NCBI GenBank assembly: GCA_964611755.1
Contig: CAZTBB010000004.1
Location: 23,788-87,787 of the forward strand
Length of the DNA: 64,000 nt
Direction: 5' to 3'
Origin: CAZTBB01 sp964611755
Lineage (GTDB): Bacteria > Pseudomonadota > Alphaproteobacteria > Micavibrionales > Micavibrionaceae
In this document: positions 26,804-36,078 of the stretch, in pieces
How positions within the stretch are numbered: position 1 is the stretch's first letter
Layout of the letters: the number at the start of each line of letters is the position of its first letter
The notes under the pieces: generated by a model
What the model was told of the DNA's origin: nothing
Database searches by the model: none
The model's input: only the letters and a program-made list of their open reading frames with translations
Position numbers and translations under genes: made by a program

Positions 26804-28093
26804 CTAATCATCCTTTGCCAATATTGTGTTTTCAATATCGGCATCTTTAAGTGTTGCTCCCGTTAAATCAGCACCTCTGAGGTCTGCACCTTTTAAGTTG
26901 GCATGGCTAAAATCCACGCCCATAAAAACGGAGTCACGCAAATCGGCTTTTTCCAGATTGATATAACGCATGTTCGCACCACTAAAATCGGAGCGTTTCA
27001 ATTTTTTCTTGCCGTTTTGAACACCAATGACAAGTGCGCTTAAATTGGCCCCTGACATATCTGCTCTTGAGAGATTGCATTCACGAAAACTGGAGCCGCG
27101 AAAGTCGCTATCGCGCATTTCACAATCACGGAAATCAGAGCGATCAAACACACAGCTCTGCATTTGCGTTCCGCTCAGGTTCTGGCCAATAAACACAGAA
27201 TTTTGTGCAACGCCGGCAATCAAAAGATCAATATCAAAATGGGCAATCCCCTGAAGGTTATAGCCACTGAGGTTGAGGCGCTCTCCCTCTTTGCCAACCG
27301 AGCGAACCCAGTCTTTGTGATCACGAAGCAGATCCAATATTTTTTCGGTGGGCTTGAGCAGTTTGAGGTCTTGCTTTTTGAGTACTGTAAAATCCTTGAT
27401 ACGCATACCTGTTTGCTCTGTTCTGGCCATCATTGCGCCATCAAGGATAGAGCCGGTGAGGTCGGAGTATGAGAGGTCTGATCCTGTCATATCCGCATAG
27501 GCCATATTGGAATCAACAAATTTGGCATTAAACAGATCCGAGTCGCGTAAATTGATTTTGGTCAGATCGGCTTCTGAGAAATCAGCGGCCCTTGCCTGAA
27601 CACCATGCATGTTCGTTTCCCTCAGCTTGGCGCCGCGCAAAACAGTGTTCGAACCAGATACGCCAAGTCGCGGACGCTCAACCAGAGAGCCGCCCTCACC
27701 TCGCATCATGATTTTACCTTCGCGTAAATCCGCATCCGAGAGATTGGAGTTGGATAAATTAGCGCCCATCAAGTTTGTTCCTCGTAAATCAGCGCGGGCA
27801 AAATCCGCTTCTTGCAAATCGGCATAACTCAAATCACAGCCAAAGAGAACGGACCCCACAAGAGTTGCACCTCTTAAATTTGCATGTTTCAGGGAGCAGC
27901 ATGTGAGGTCTACCTGAGAGAGGTTGCGTGCAGAGAGATCAAGCCCGGAGAGGTTCTTGTATCGAATAGTCGCGCGCAAGCCGCCAACTTGTCCACGCAT
28001 ATACATTTCATGACGCTTGATGGCCTTATCCAAACTTGCCTGGCTCATGACCTCAAGATTATCTGGATCTGGAATGTGATCTATTCTGTCCAT
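26804..28093 (-). CDS. Large pentapeptide-repeat protein
   Basis: A 429-residue protein made largely of A(D/N)LXX repeats that fold as a right-handed quadrilateral beta-helix. Two repeat blocks (about 45-235 and 280-425) are joined by a non-repeat linker of about 45 residues (LKKQDLKLLKPTEKILDLL). The first 40 residues are helical. There is no signal peptide, so it is probably cytoplasmic. Some smaller members mimic DNA and protect gyrase; that role is not established for long two-block members. It follows pgi by seven bases and is probably cotranscribed with it. Confidence 0.85.
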   Translation of the reverse strand: MDRIDHIPDPDNLEVMSQASLDKAIKRHEMYMRGQVGGLRATIRYKNLSGLDLSARNLSQVDLTCCSLKHANLRGATLVGSVLFGCDLSYADLQEADFARADLRGTNLMGANLSNSNLSDADLREGKIMMRGEGGSLVERPRLGVSGSNTVLRGAKLRETNMHGVQARAADFSEADLTKINLRDSDLFNAKFVDSNMAYADMTGSDLSYSDLTGSILDGAMMARTEQTGMRIKDFTVLKKQDLKLLKPTEKILDLLRDHKDWVRSVGKEGERLNLSGYNLQGIAHFDIDLLIAGVAQNSVFIGQNLSGTQMQSCVFDRSDFRDCEMRDSDFRGSSFRECNLSRADMSGANLSALVIGVQNGKKKLKRSDFSGANMRYINLEKADLRDSVFMGVDFSHANLKGADLRGADLTGATLKDADIENTILAKDD

Positions 28094-28100
28094 GATCTGA

Positions 28101-29645
28101 TTATTCCTGAATTTTTTTCAATAAGCCATAGGTGGATGCATCTAGTTTTTCTTTGGCGTGATCATCTTCACAGGCATTGATTATATTCTTGGCCAGTTTT
28201 TTTCCGAGCTCAACTCCCCATTGGTCAAAGCTGTTAATCCCCCATATGAGACCCTGTGCTGTTATTTTGTGTTCATAAATTGCAATCAGTTGCCCTAGGC
28301 TGTAGGGTGAGAGTTCGTTAAAAAGTAATGTTGAGCTTGGTCTGTTGCCGGAGAAGTTTTTGTGAGGCTCGGCTTCATTTGTTTCGCCCATCATTAAAGC
28401 TTGAGATTGTGCAAGGCCATTAGCAAGAAGTAGCGAATGATTATTCTCAAAATTTGATAAAGGCTTTTTAATGAGAATAAACTCTGCGGGCGTAATTGTT
28501 TGGCTCTGATGCAGATGTTGATAAAATGCATGCTGGCCATTTGTGCCGGCTTGGCCAAAAGTAATCGGGCCTGTGTGATGGGATAATAGATCACCGTTTA
28601 TGCCGACGGATTTGCCGTTGGATTCCATATCGAGTTGTTGAAGATAAGCAGGAAATAATTCCAAATCCTGCGCGTATGGCAAAATAGCTTGGGCTTGATA
28701 ACCAAAAAAGTTGCGATACCATATGCCGATGATGGCCATTAAAACAGGAATGTTTTCACGTAAAGACTTGGATTTAAAATGTGTGTCAATATTGTGTGCC
28801 CCTTTTAAAAGGGCTGTAAAATTTTTCTCCCCTACAGCAAGCATGATGGATAAACCAATCGCAGACCAGAGACTAAAACGGCCCCCAACCCAATCCCACA
28901 TAGGGAAAACATGGTCAGGCAGAATGCCAAACTCATAGGCTTTCTTTGGGGCGGCCGTAATGCCAATAAAATGTTTGGCAAGACTGTTTTCATTTAAATG
29001 TGAGACAAGCCAATCCTTGGCTACGTGAGCATTGGTCAGGGTTTCTTGCGTGGTAAATGTTTTTGATGCCACAACAAATAAGGATTGCTCGGGGTTAATT
29101 TTTTCTAATACGGATGCAATCTCGGCACCATCAATATTGGATACATAGTGAATGTTAAGGGCCGTGTTCATGTGATATGTTCTAAGAGCTCTAGTAACCA
29201 TGCGGGGGCCTAGCTCTGATCCGCCAATGCCAATATTCACAATGTCAGTAATGGGTTTTCCTGTGGCTCCGGTAAAGCGTTGGTCGTGAATGGCTTCGGT
29301 AAAGATGCGCATTTTATCAAGTGTTTCTGATATTTCCTTATCACCCGGGTCTAGAGCTCTGAGGCGCGTGTGGTGGACGGCTCTCTCTTCTGTAATATTT
29401 ATTTTTTCACCAGAAAACAGGGCCTCTTTTTTTTGATCAAAGCCGATGTCTTCAAGAAGCGTTTCAAAAAGGCTGAGTGTTTCTTCCGTGATATGGTTTT
29501 TAGAAAAATCAAAATAAATATCAGGGCAATCAACTGTAAGGTTTTTAATTCGACTCGTGTCGTTTTTAAAAAGGTCTGGCAAGTGTGTTGCTTGGATTTT
29601 GTTTTGATGCTCTTGCAATGCTATCCAAGTTTTGTTGTTTAACAT
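28101..29645 (-). CDS. pgi: Glucose-6-phosphate isomerase
   Basis: Interconverts glucose-6-phosphate and fructose-6-phosphate. The 514-residue length suits the bacterial enzyme. SKTFTTQET binds phosphate; the catalytic Glu lies in QLDMESNGK, the His in GTNGQHAFYQ, and the Lys in SFDQWGVELGKKLA near the C-terminus. It lies six bases after the M16 peptidase genes and before the pentapeptide-repeat gene in one minus-strand run. Confidence 0.96.
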   Translation of the reverse strand: MLNNKTWIALQEHQNKIQATHLPDLFKNDTSRIKNLTVDCPDIYFDFSKNHITEETLSLFETLLEDIGFDQKKEALFSGEKINITEERAVHHTRLRALDPGDKEISETLDKMRIFTEAIHDQRFTGATGKPITDIVNIGIGGSELGPRMVTRALRTYHMNTALNIHYVSNIDGAEIASVLEKINPEQSLFVVASKTFTTQETLTNAHVAKDWLVSHLNENSLAKHFIGITAAPKKAYEFGILPDHVFPMWDWVGGRFSLWSAIGLSIMLAVGEKNFTALLKGAHNIDTHFKSKSLRENIPVLMAIIGIWYRNFFGYQAQAILPYAQDLELFPAYLQQLDMESNGKSVGINGDLLSHHTGPITFGQAGTNGQHAFYQHLHQSQTITPAEFILIKKPLSNFENNHSLLLANGLAQSQALMMGETNEAEPHKNFSGNRPSSTLLFNELSPYSLGQLIAIYEHKITAQGLIWGINSFDQWGVELGKKLAKNIINACEDDHAKEKLDASTYGLLKKIQE

Positions 29646-29651
29646 ATTTTG

Positions 29652-31025
29652 TTACTCTGCGTTCGGGATAGACTCTACTATCTTGATGTTTAATGTCTCA
29701 TCGTCCTTGTTTAAAGTTGGTGAACCAACCAGAACGGCTACATAGTTTTCTGGGTTAAGGTATGTCTGCGCGACTTTATTAATATCAGCTATCGTCAGTG
29801 CCTTAATAGTATCATTCCTATGCTGTAAATAATCTACAGGAAGATCGTCTTGCATCAAAGATATCAAAATACGCGCGATTTTATCAGTCGAGGTTAAAGA
29901 TAGAGGCAGTGATCCAATCAGATAAGATTGCGCGTTGATCAATTCATCTTCAGTGGCACCATCATTTTTCAAGCTTTCGATATTGGCCTTTATGAGCGAG
30001 AGCATTTCCATGGCGCTTTCATTTTTTGTAGAGCTCGAGATGGTGAGGTTTTGTGCATAATCCAATGATAAAAGTTGAGAGTAAATGCCGTATGTCAGGC
30101 CACGTTTTTCACGAATGTCATCCATTAGGCGCGACCCGAAACCCGATGAGCCAAGAATATAGTTTACAACCTGGAAAGCGATATAATCCGGATGTCCCCG
30201 CTTAAGGCCCTTATATGACATTTCAAAAATTGTTTGCGGGACTTCTTTCTTGAACAGATAAACCTCGCCGGAGCTTATAGAGGCAACAGCATCAATTGGC
30301 TTTAGATTCGCATTTTCAGGGAGATCGGTAAAAATATTGTCGATGGCTTTTCTCAGATCATCGGCAGTGATGTCACCGACAACGGCAATGCGAAGATTAT
30401 CTTGTGCCAAGCGGTTTTTTACGAATTCCACGAGATCATCTCTGGAAATATTGTTCAGTGATGAAATAGTGCCACCGCTATTGAGGGCATAAGAGTGAGC
30501 ATTATATAATCGGTCATTCATAATCCGTGCCGCCAGCCATTTTGGGTCAGATAATGCGCTGCGAATGCGACTCTGGTTTGCTTGGCGCATGCGATCAATC
30601 GCCTCCTGGTCAAAACGCGGGTTATTAAGGGCGCTGCGCAATAGGGCAAAAGCATCATTTTTGTTTTTTGTAAGTGTTTTCAGCTCACCGCCAAAATGAT
30701 CACGGCTTGATTGGAAATAAAGCGTGGTCGATAACTCTTTTAGGCGTTCCTGAAAGGCGGTTGCATCCATCTGACCAGCCCCCTCATCCATTGTATTGGA
30801 TGCAAGGCGGGTAAGCCCTTGCTTGTCTTCACTGTCCTGAGTGCTGCCGGCGCCAAGGAACGAGAAAGATAATGCAATGACGGGGACCGAATGATCCTCT
30901 ACCAGCCAAGCCTTTATTCCGGATTGAGTTGTTATCTCTTGAATGTCTAAGATATTGGCTTTTGCGTTTTGTACGCAGATGCCATAAGACAGACAGAGAA
31001 TGGCGAGCACGAATATTAATCTCAT
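29652..31025 (-). CDS. M16-family peptidase subunit lacking the zinc motif
   Basis: A 457-residue exported protein (hydrophobic N-terminus ending near residue 23) with two M16 domains. At the position of HXXEH it reads GLTRLASNTMDEG, so it should not bind zinc. Family knowledge says such subunits pair with an active partner, as in mitochondrial MPP alpha/beta and Sphingomonas M16 heterodimers. Its start overlaps the stop of the active subunit by four bases, supporting coupled synthesis. A periplasmic peptide-degrading or protein-processing role is inferred. Confidence 0.9.
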   Translation of the reverse strand: MRLIFVLAILCLSYGICVQNAKANILDIQEITTQSGIKAWLVEDHSVPVIALSFSFLGAGSTQDSEDKQGLTRLASNTMDEGAGQMDATAFQERLKELSTTLYFQSSRDHFGGELKTLTKNKNDAFALLRSALNNPRFDQEAIDRMRQANQSRIRSALSDPKWLAARIMNDRLYNAHSYALNSGGTISSLNNISRDDLVEFVKNRLAQDNLRIAVVGDITADDLRKAIDNIFTDLPENANLKPIDAVASISSGEVYLFKKEVPQTIFEMSYKGLKRGHPDYIAFQVVNYILGSSGFGSRLMDDIREKRGLTYGIYSQLLSLDYAQNLTISSSTKNESAMEMLSLIKANIESLKNDGATEDELINAQSYLIGSLPLSLTSTDKIARILISLMQDDLPVDYLQHRNDTIKALTIADINKVAQTYLNPENYVAVLVGSPTLNKDDETLNIKIVESIPNAE

Positions 31026-32428
31026 GGTGCCGACCCCTTCATCGTGTCATCCTTTGGGAGTAAGTGACCGCTGATATAACGGTTTTTATCGGACGATAAA
31101 TAAAGTCTTGCCGCGGCAGTGACATCATCTGATTTGATGGTTTCGATATCAGCTTGCCAATATTCAATATCATCAATAATTGACCCTGTTATCAAATGAT
31201 GCCCAAAAATCATGGCAGGCCCGGACAGGCTATCACGTGCATATATAGCACTATCCTGAAGGTGACGAATAGCGCGCTCCACCTCATCTTGTGTGAAGCC
31301 CTCTAAAAGAATGCTTGTTAATTCCACATCAATTGCGGCCTCGAGGGTATCGATTGAGATGCCCGGAGCGGGCGTTGCGTATAGCACAATCTCTCCGGCA
31401 TTCCAGCGGTTACTCTGCGTGTAAAGCCCCGCATCTGTTGCGAGTTTCTTTTCAACGACAAGGGATTGGTAAAGCTTCGATGTCGGGCCATTGCCAATAA
31501 TGTCCTCGGCAATTTGCATCGCCAAAGCGGCCGCTTTATGATTGCGGTAATTGGGGCCTTTCATGGCACGCCTGAATTGTGGCTGCTTAACGCGGGCGTC
31601 TTCAAAACGAAGAACTGTGTTCGCCGGGAGAGGTGGCGTGGCTTGACGGCTTCTTGTCGGCACCGCGCGCGGTTTCACTTTGCCGTATGTTTCCTGTGCC
31701 ATTATGAAAACCTCGTCACCATTCACATCCCCACTTACAATCAGGATGGCGTTATTGGGGGCGTAATATTTTTGATGCCAGGCCAGAACATCATCGCGGG
31801 TTAGTTCTTGCATCTCATGGCGCCAGCCGATAATGGGTGTGCCATAGCCATGATTAATGAACAGGCTTGCATTCATCTGCTCATTTAAAAGCGCCAGAGG
31901 GGAGTTTTCTGTGCGCTGGGAGCGTTCTTCTAAAATGACCATACGTTCTGAATCGATGTGAGATTGCGGCGGATTCATGGACTGCATCCGCCCTGCTTCC
32001 ATACTCATAACTGTTTTGAGGTGCTCTTTGGCAATGGATTGGAAATAGGCTGTATAATCATAAGACGTAAAGGCATTATCATTTCCACCAAGCATTTTCA
32101 CTTTGCGGGAGAACTCTCCGGGTTCTAATGTTTTTCCATCGATTGTGCGGGAGCCTTTGAACATCATATGTTCCATAAAATGCGCAATACCGGATTTCCC
32201 AACAGGCTCATCTGCTGATCCTGCTCTGTACCAGATCATATGTGTGACAACAGGGGATCGATTATTTGGAATAACAACGATTTGCAAGCCGTTATCCAAA
32301 GCAAAATGCTCCGATTTGAAAATACCATCGGCATATGCGCTCTCGGCCTTAGCCGGTGTGAATCCCAAGACAAATAGTGCAAGTATAAAAAGTGATAAGC
32401 GAAGTATCATAGCTATAGATTTAGCCAT
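31022..32428 (-). CDS. M16-family zinc peptidase, active subunit
   Basis: Zinc metallopeptidase of the pitrilysin family with the inverted motif HFMEH (in GIAHFMEHMMFKG) and the downstream acidic stretch supplying the third ligand. Residues about 1-28 form a signal peptide ending PAKAES, so it acts in the periplasm or at the membrane. The frame extends to a TTG at 32446 and no ribosome site decides between that, the ATG at 32428 and the ATG at 32410; I use 32428. It forms an operon with the inactive subunit, and a DUF3035 lipoprotein gene is upstream, an arrangement frequent in alphaproteobacteria. Confidence 0.92.
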   Translation of the reverse strand: MAKSIAMILRLSLFILALFVLGFTPAKAESAYADGIFKSEHFALDNGLQIVVIPNNRSPVVTHMIWYRAGSADEPVGKSGIAHFMEHMMFKGSRTIDGKTLEPGEFSRKVKMLGGNDNAFTSYDYTAYFQSIAKEHLKTVMSMEAGRMQSMNPPQSHIDSERMVILEERSQRTENSPLALLNEQMNASLFINHGYGTPIIGWRHEMQELTRDDVLAWHQKYYAPNNAILIVSGDVNGDEVFIMAQETYGKVKPRAVPTRSRQATPPLPANTVLRFEDARVKQPQFRRAMKGPNYRNHKAAALAMQIAEDIIGNGPTSKLYQSLVVEKKLATDAGLYTQSNRWNAGEIVLYATPAPGISIDTLEAAIDVELTSILLEGFTQDEVERAIRHLQDSAIYARDSLSGPAMIFGHHLITGSIIDDIEYWQADIETIKSDDVTAAARLYLSSDKNRYISGHLLPKDDTMKGSAP

Positions 32429-32474
32429 TGTTGAGGATAGGGGCAAGATATCAAATATCTTTGTTGTATCTTGT

Positions 32475-32951
32475 TTACGATTCCCCTTGATCCTTCATGT
32501 TCTTAATTTCCTCACTCGGGTCAATGACTTCGTCATCTTCATTGCCGCGCAGATCAACACCAAATAGTTTTTCAGACACGCTTTGATCATCATCATTCGA
32601 GGCTTCTTCATCTATCAGTGATCGAATATTCTCGTCTCGGCTATCTGCCCCAGCTTCACCGAGCAGGGAGTCTTCTGCGCTGCTTGGTTGTGCGCGGCGT
32701 GTTTTTTCACCACCAAAGACAGCTTCTTGAGCCATCGCTTGTGTAGATTGTTCTTGTGGCCTGGATGCGCCGGGCATCGGTGGCCTCAATGTATAATCAG
32801 GAGGGAGCGCAAGAGGGGCGCGTTTGACAACGGCGAACTCATCGGGTGCTTTTTTGTTCAGGCCGAGTGTGCTCTCAACACTGGAACAGCCTGCTAACAG
32901 AAAAAATACGCTTAAAACAAAAAATGAAAAAACTTTATGCATTGCATCCAC
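32475..32951 (-). CDS. DUF3035 lipoprotein (BamF-like)
   Basis: A 158-residue outer-membrane lipoprotein. After a hydrophobic signal, the lipobox LLAGC gives the lipidated Cys. The mature protein has PDEFAVVKRAPLALPPDYTLRPP, a motif shared with BamC and with the alphaproteobacterial BAM subunit BamF, followed by a disordered acidic region. It probably helps the outer-membrane barrel-assembly machine. The ATG three codons downstream (32942) is an equally good start. It follows lspA, whose product would remove its signal peptide. Confidence 0.85.
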   Translation of the reverse strand: MDAMHKVFSFFVLSVFFLLAGCSSVESTLGLNKKAPDEFAVVKRAPLALPPDYTLRPPMPGASRPQEQSTQAMAQEAVFGGEKTRRAQPSSAEDSLLGEAGADSRDENIRSLIDEEASNDDDQSVSEKLFGVDLRGNEDDEVIDPSEEIKNMKDQGES

Positions 32952-32989
32952 GTTTAAATGGTTAATAGGGAATCATATTTATTAGAGTG

Positions 32990-33550
32990 TCATTGCTGTG
33001 GCTGTTTTTCAAAGAATAACGAGTGGATTATCAACAGGAATATGCCAATAACGATACAGCAATCGGCAACATTGAAGGCTGGCCAGTGATAGCCGGCGAT
33101 ATGAAAATCAAGGAAATCTATAACGGCATCAAAGCGAATGCGGTCTATCAGGTTTCCAATGCCTCCGCCTATGACCAAAGCAATGGCGGCAAGTTGTATT
33201 TTGGAATGAGCATAAAATAACCAAACGCAGAACCCCGCAATAAGCACGCCTGTAAGTGTTGTAAGCAGCATAGGGCCCAAATCACCGATATTATTGAATA
33301 AGCCGAAGCTGACACCGTAATTCCATACCATCACAAGATTGAAGAAAGAGGTTATTTCAATTCTTAGGAAGGGGAGTTTGTTGGGCGTCTCTATGAACCA
33401 TTCTATGAGGCCAAGTGATTGGCCGTAAAAATGATCTGCAAGAACCACCTCTGTTATCGCCCATTTTGATATTTGGTCAATGATCAGAATTGCAAACGCA
33501 CACGCAATCGCAATGGCTTTTGCTGCTGTCAATGGAGGTGTTACAGGCAT
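32990..33550 (-). CDS. lspA: Lipoprotein signal peptidase
   Basis: Aspartyl peptidase of the inner membrane that cleaves lipoprotein signal peptides after lipid attachment. The 186-residue protein has four membrane helices and the catalytic Asp residues in GGGIGNLIDRI and FNVADC. It is slightly longer than usual because of an insertion near residues 43-57. In many alphaproteobacteria it follows ileS directly; here ileS is about 5 kb away on the other strand. Confidence 0.95.
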   Translation of the reverse strand: MPVTPPLTAAKAIAIACAFAILIIDQISKWAITEVVLADHFYGQSLGLIEWFIETPNKLPFLRIEITSFFNLVMVWNYGVSFGLFNNIGDLGPMLLTTLTGVLIAGFCVWLFYAHSKIQLAAIALVIGGGIGNLIDRIRFDAVIDFLDFHIAGYHWPAFNVADCCIVIGIFLLIIHSLFFEKQPQQ

Positions 33551-33582
33551 GCAGACTCGGAAGGTTTGGTTGTTTCTAATCT

Positions 33583-34041
33583 CTATTTCCTTAGCACTTT
33601 TAATAAAGCGGCATCAAGAGAGAAGGTTCCAGGCCCTTTAATAAAGATAGAGCTGGCCAGAATAGCCCATATGACATGATGCGTTGAGTGAAGATATGTG
33701 AACTCAATAATAGCAGTCATAATCAACAAACCGGCAGCTGCAAAGCGAGAAAATAAGCCTAAAGCAAGAAGGACTGGCAAAATCAACTCCCCGGATGTGG
33801 CCATATAAGCAGCTATGTCGGCAGGTATGCCAGGAACAGGGTGTTCGAACTCGAAAAGAAAAATCTGGTTATCAAATGTCCCGTTTAGAAAATCATTGAA
33901 TCGCACCATACCGGATTTCAAGAACGCATAGGCGAGGTAAAAACGCGCGGCCAAATCCCACAATGGAGAGCCAAAACTATTTGCAAGCTTGCGAAGCGGT
34001 TGGATGAGAGTATCGACTTGTCTGGCGATTTGAATGGGCAT
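33583..34041 (-). CDS. DoxX-family membrane protein of the bufferin operon
   Basis: A 152-residue protein with four membrane helices and the DoxX features RFYLAYAFLKSG and LILPVLLALGLFSRFAA. AAAGGAAAA lies before the ATG. DoxX proteins commonly end bufferin and DUF692 operons; a redox or membrane-maturation role is suspected but not shown. It is the last gene of the four-gene minus-strand unit and lies 32 bases before lspA. Confidence 0.88.
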   Translation of the reverse strand: MPIQIARQVDTLIQPLRKLANSFGSPLWDLAARFYLAYAFLKSGMVRFNDFLNGTFDNQIFLFEFEHPVPGIPADIAAYMATSGELILPVLLALGLFSRFAAAGLLIMTAIIEFTYLHSTHHVIWAILASSIFIKGPGTFSLDAALLKVLRK

Positions 34042-34076
34042 TGTTTTTTCCTTTTCTGGAATGATGCGTAATCTAT

Positions 34077-34868
34077 TTATATATTCGAGTGGAATGATGA
34101 AAAGGTTTCAAGTTCAATATGTTTGGAGAGATATTTGCCGATATTGAAATTATTGAATTTATTCAATGTTCTATCCGCGGCCTGGCCAAAATTATCCCCA
34201 TTGGTCAAATGGTTTAAAAACTCTTTTTCATCCTCTTCTAAGGGGATTATGGCTACGTCCAATGCCGGTCTATAAACAAGAAGATTCTCACCACCCACGG
34301 AGATATCAAGATTTTGCGTTTCATCCGATGTGTTTTCACAAAAATCTTTTATTAAGCGAAGCGGGTAATGCGATGACACGATACGGGCTGATGTCCTGAG
34401 GTTTAAGTCAAGCTGCTCAAGCGTGTCGTGAGGGATATCTGAGAGCTCCTTAGCTGTGAGTGCGGCATCGTCCTTGGCGTAATATGCTTCATTCATTGCA
34501 ATTTCAAGGCGGGCTATATCAGGCAGGTAGGGTAGAGCTTTGGCTGGTTCAAATCCCTCAATGAATTGATCAAACCCAACACCATAGAAGCTAAGGCATG
34601 ACTGCTCGGGGGGATTTTGAAGAATGAAGCTGCGTGCCATGTGTTCAAGAAATTCTTTTCCGACAAGCGCCTCTGTTAGGGGGAATGTGGCAAGCATTAC
34701 ATCGGTGAGGCTGCCTATGATATTGTTGCGATAAATTTTCAGCCGTTTGGATAGGGCCACATTGCCGGAGGCAAAAATATCCCGAAAGTCTTCAGGCGCC
34801 GTGTTCACTGCATCAGGGTGATCCAACATCAAATTTTTAAAGGAGGATTGAATTTTATTCAGCTGCAT
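34077..34868 (-). CDS. bufC: DUF2063 partner protein (BufC/HvfC-like)
   Basis: About 263 residues with an N-terminal DUF2063 domain (ALSKRLKIYRNNIIGSL, then LPYLPDIARLEIAMNEAYYA), the conserved partner of DUF692 oxidases; it is thought to bind the precursor leader and present it to the oxidase. The frame is open upstream, but the ATG at 34868 gives the family N-terminus and a 14-base overlap with the DUF692 gene, implying coupling. The C-terminal region (after about residue 150) is less conserved. Function rests on family and operon context. Confidence 0.85.
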   Translation of the reverse strand: MQLNKIQSSFKNLMLDHPDAVNTAPEDFRDIFASGNVALSKRLKIYRNNIIGSLTDVMLATFPLTEALVGKEFLEHMARSFILQNPPEQSCLSFYGVGFDQFIEGFEPAKALPYLPDIARLEIAMNEAYYAKDDAALTAKELSDIPHDTLEQLDLNLRTSARIVSSHYPLRLIKDFCENTSDETQNLDISVGGENLLVYRPALDVAIIPLEEDEKEFLNHLTNGDNFGQAADRTLNKFNNFNIGKYLSKHIELETFSSFHSNI

Positions 34869-35736
34869 GGCGGGTTTTATCCGTATTCGAATATTTTGAT
34901 TGAATGGCTCTGGCTTTATCGGCCTCCCCAACCAATATTTGCAGAGTTGGGAAGTCCTGATCCCATTCAATCAGCGTCGGGACCGCCCCAAAGCGTTTGA
35001 CGGCATGATCATACAGATCCCATACATCTTTTTTGACAGGGCGACTATGCGTATCTATCAAAATCACTTCACCGTCTTCTTCTTGTTCAATATGGCCGGC
35101 GAGATGCATCTCACCGACATGTTTTGTTTTAATCGCATCAATATAAGCCCATGCATCATCGCCATGGTTATGGGCTTGGACATAGATGTTATTGATGTCT
35201 AATAATATCCCACAGCCTGTTTTGTCAGCGAGGGCATTCATGAATGCGGCTTCACTCATATCATTTTGTGCATAAGCAATGTAGGAGGATGGGTTTTCAA
35301 TCAGCATTTTGCGTCCGAAATAGTCCTGAGTGCGCTCAACATTATCAGCTAAACGATTAAGCGTTTCTTGCGTGTATGGAAGTGGAAGTAAGTCGTTCAG
35401 ATGGGCGTTTCCACTGGCACTCCATGAGGCGTGATCGGAAATTTGAAAGGGATCAAAAATATCGATCAGTTCCTTAAATTCTTTAAGATGATGTTCATTG
35501 ACTGGCTGGTCAGAGCCAAGTGATAGGCCTACAGCATGCAGTGAGATTTGATATTTTCCCCGGGCCTTGGTTAAGAAGTGGCGATGAGTGCCGCCACCAA
35601 AATAATTTTCCGGATGAACTTCGAGCCATCCTAATTTGAGGTCAGTGTTTAATACCTCTTCATAATAAGGATAACGCAGGCCAATCCCAACTGTTTCCGT
35701 AGGTATCGTCGCAGATGGGAAAGGCCTGGCTGTCAT
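34855..35736 (-). CDS. bufB: DUF692 multinuclear iron oxidase (BufB/HvfB-like)
   Basis: A 293-residue TIM-barrel enzyme of the MNIO (DUF692) family, which uses a multi-iron centre and oxygen to modify cysteines in ribosomal peptides. Likely metal-site segments are SLHAVGLSLGS, ISDHASWS, MLIENPSSYI, LDINNIYVQAHNHG, and HLAGHIE with its His residues. It begins GIGLRYPYYEE, a family hallmark. It lies six bases after the DUF2282 precursor gene and overlaps the DUF2063 gene. Known bufferin enzymes convert Cys to thiooxazole; the same chemistry here is inferred. Confidence 0.92.
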   Translation of the reverse strand: MTARPFPSATIPTETVGIGLRYPYYEEVLNTDLKLGWLEVHPENYFGGGTHRHFLTKARGKYQISLHAVGLSLGSDQPVNEHHLKEFKELIDIFDPFQISDHASWSASGNAHLNDLLPLPYTQETLNRLADNVERTQDYFGRKMLIENPSSYIAYAQNDMSEAAFMNALADKTGCGILLDINNIYVQAHNHGDDAWAYIDAIKTKHVGEMHLAGHIEQEEDGEVILIDTHSRPVKKDVWDLYDHAVKRFGAVPTLIEWDQDFPTLQILVGEADKARAIQSKYSNTDKTRHAAE

Positions 35737-35742
35737 GGCATA

Positions 35743-36033
35743 TTAGCCTTCTTTGTCCATCATGTCTGTTTTTGGTGTCAAAGAACCACCGGCCAGACGC
35801 TCACATAGACCTTTTGGCAAAGCTAGCCATTCACCGCCATCGGCATCAACACTGGCATAACCGGCGCATGAGTGCGTTTTGGAAGCATTGGCACAGTCAT
35901 TATGGCCGGCCTTTACAACGCCATAGCACTTTTCTTTGTCTGAGCCCATTGCAAGAGCATCACCGGCAGCGCCAGCTACAGTCATGGCAACAGCACCGGC
36001 AAGAAGTGTATTAATTGTTTTTTTCGTATTCAT
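35743..36033 (-). CDS. bufA: Bufferin-type precursor (DUF2282), candidate copper-binding RiPP
   Basis: A 96-residue precursor with a Sec signal peptide (about 1-28, ending DALA) that remains uncleaved until after modification in known bufferins. The core has four Cys in the family pattern EKCYGVVKAGHNDC, THSCAG and LPKGLC, which the DUF692/DUF2063 pair would modify. Family members bind copper in the periplasm and raise copper tolerance. AAGGAAT precedes the ATG. It is the first gene of the operon and lies about 45 bases downstream of a candidate ECF-sigma promoter. Confidence 0.92.
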   Translation of the reverse strand: MNTKKTINTLLAGAVAMTVAGAAGDALAMGSDKEKCYGVVKAGHNDCANASKTHSCAGYASVDADGGEWLALPKGLCERLAGGSLTPKTDMMDKEG

Positions 36034-36078
36034 GGGTTTTATTCCTTTATCAGTTTTGTTTAAAGTTTGATGTAAGAG

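Noticed and set aside
29652..31025. Missing HXXEH in the second M16 gene as a sequencing error or pseudogene
   Set aside because: The frame is complete and coupled to an active subunit. Inactive partner subunits are normal in this family.
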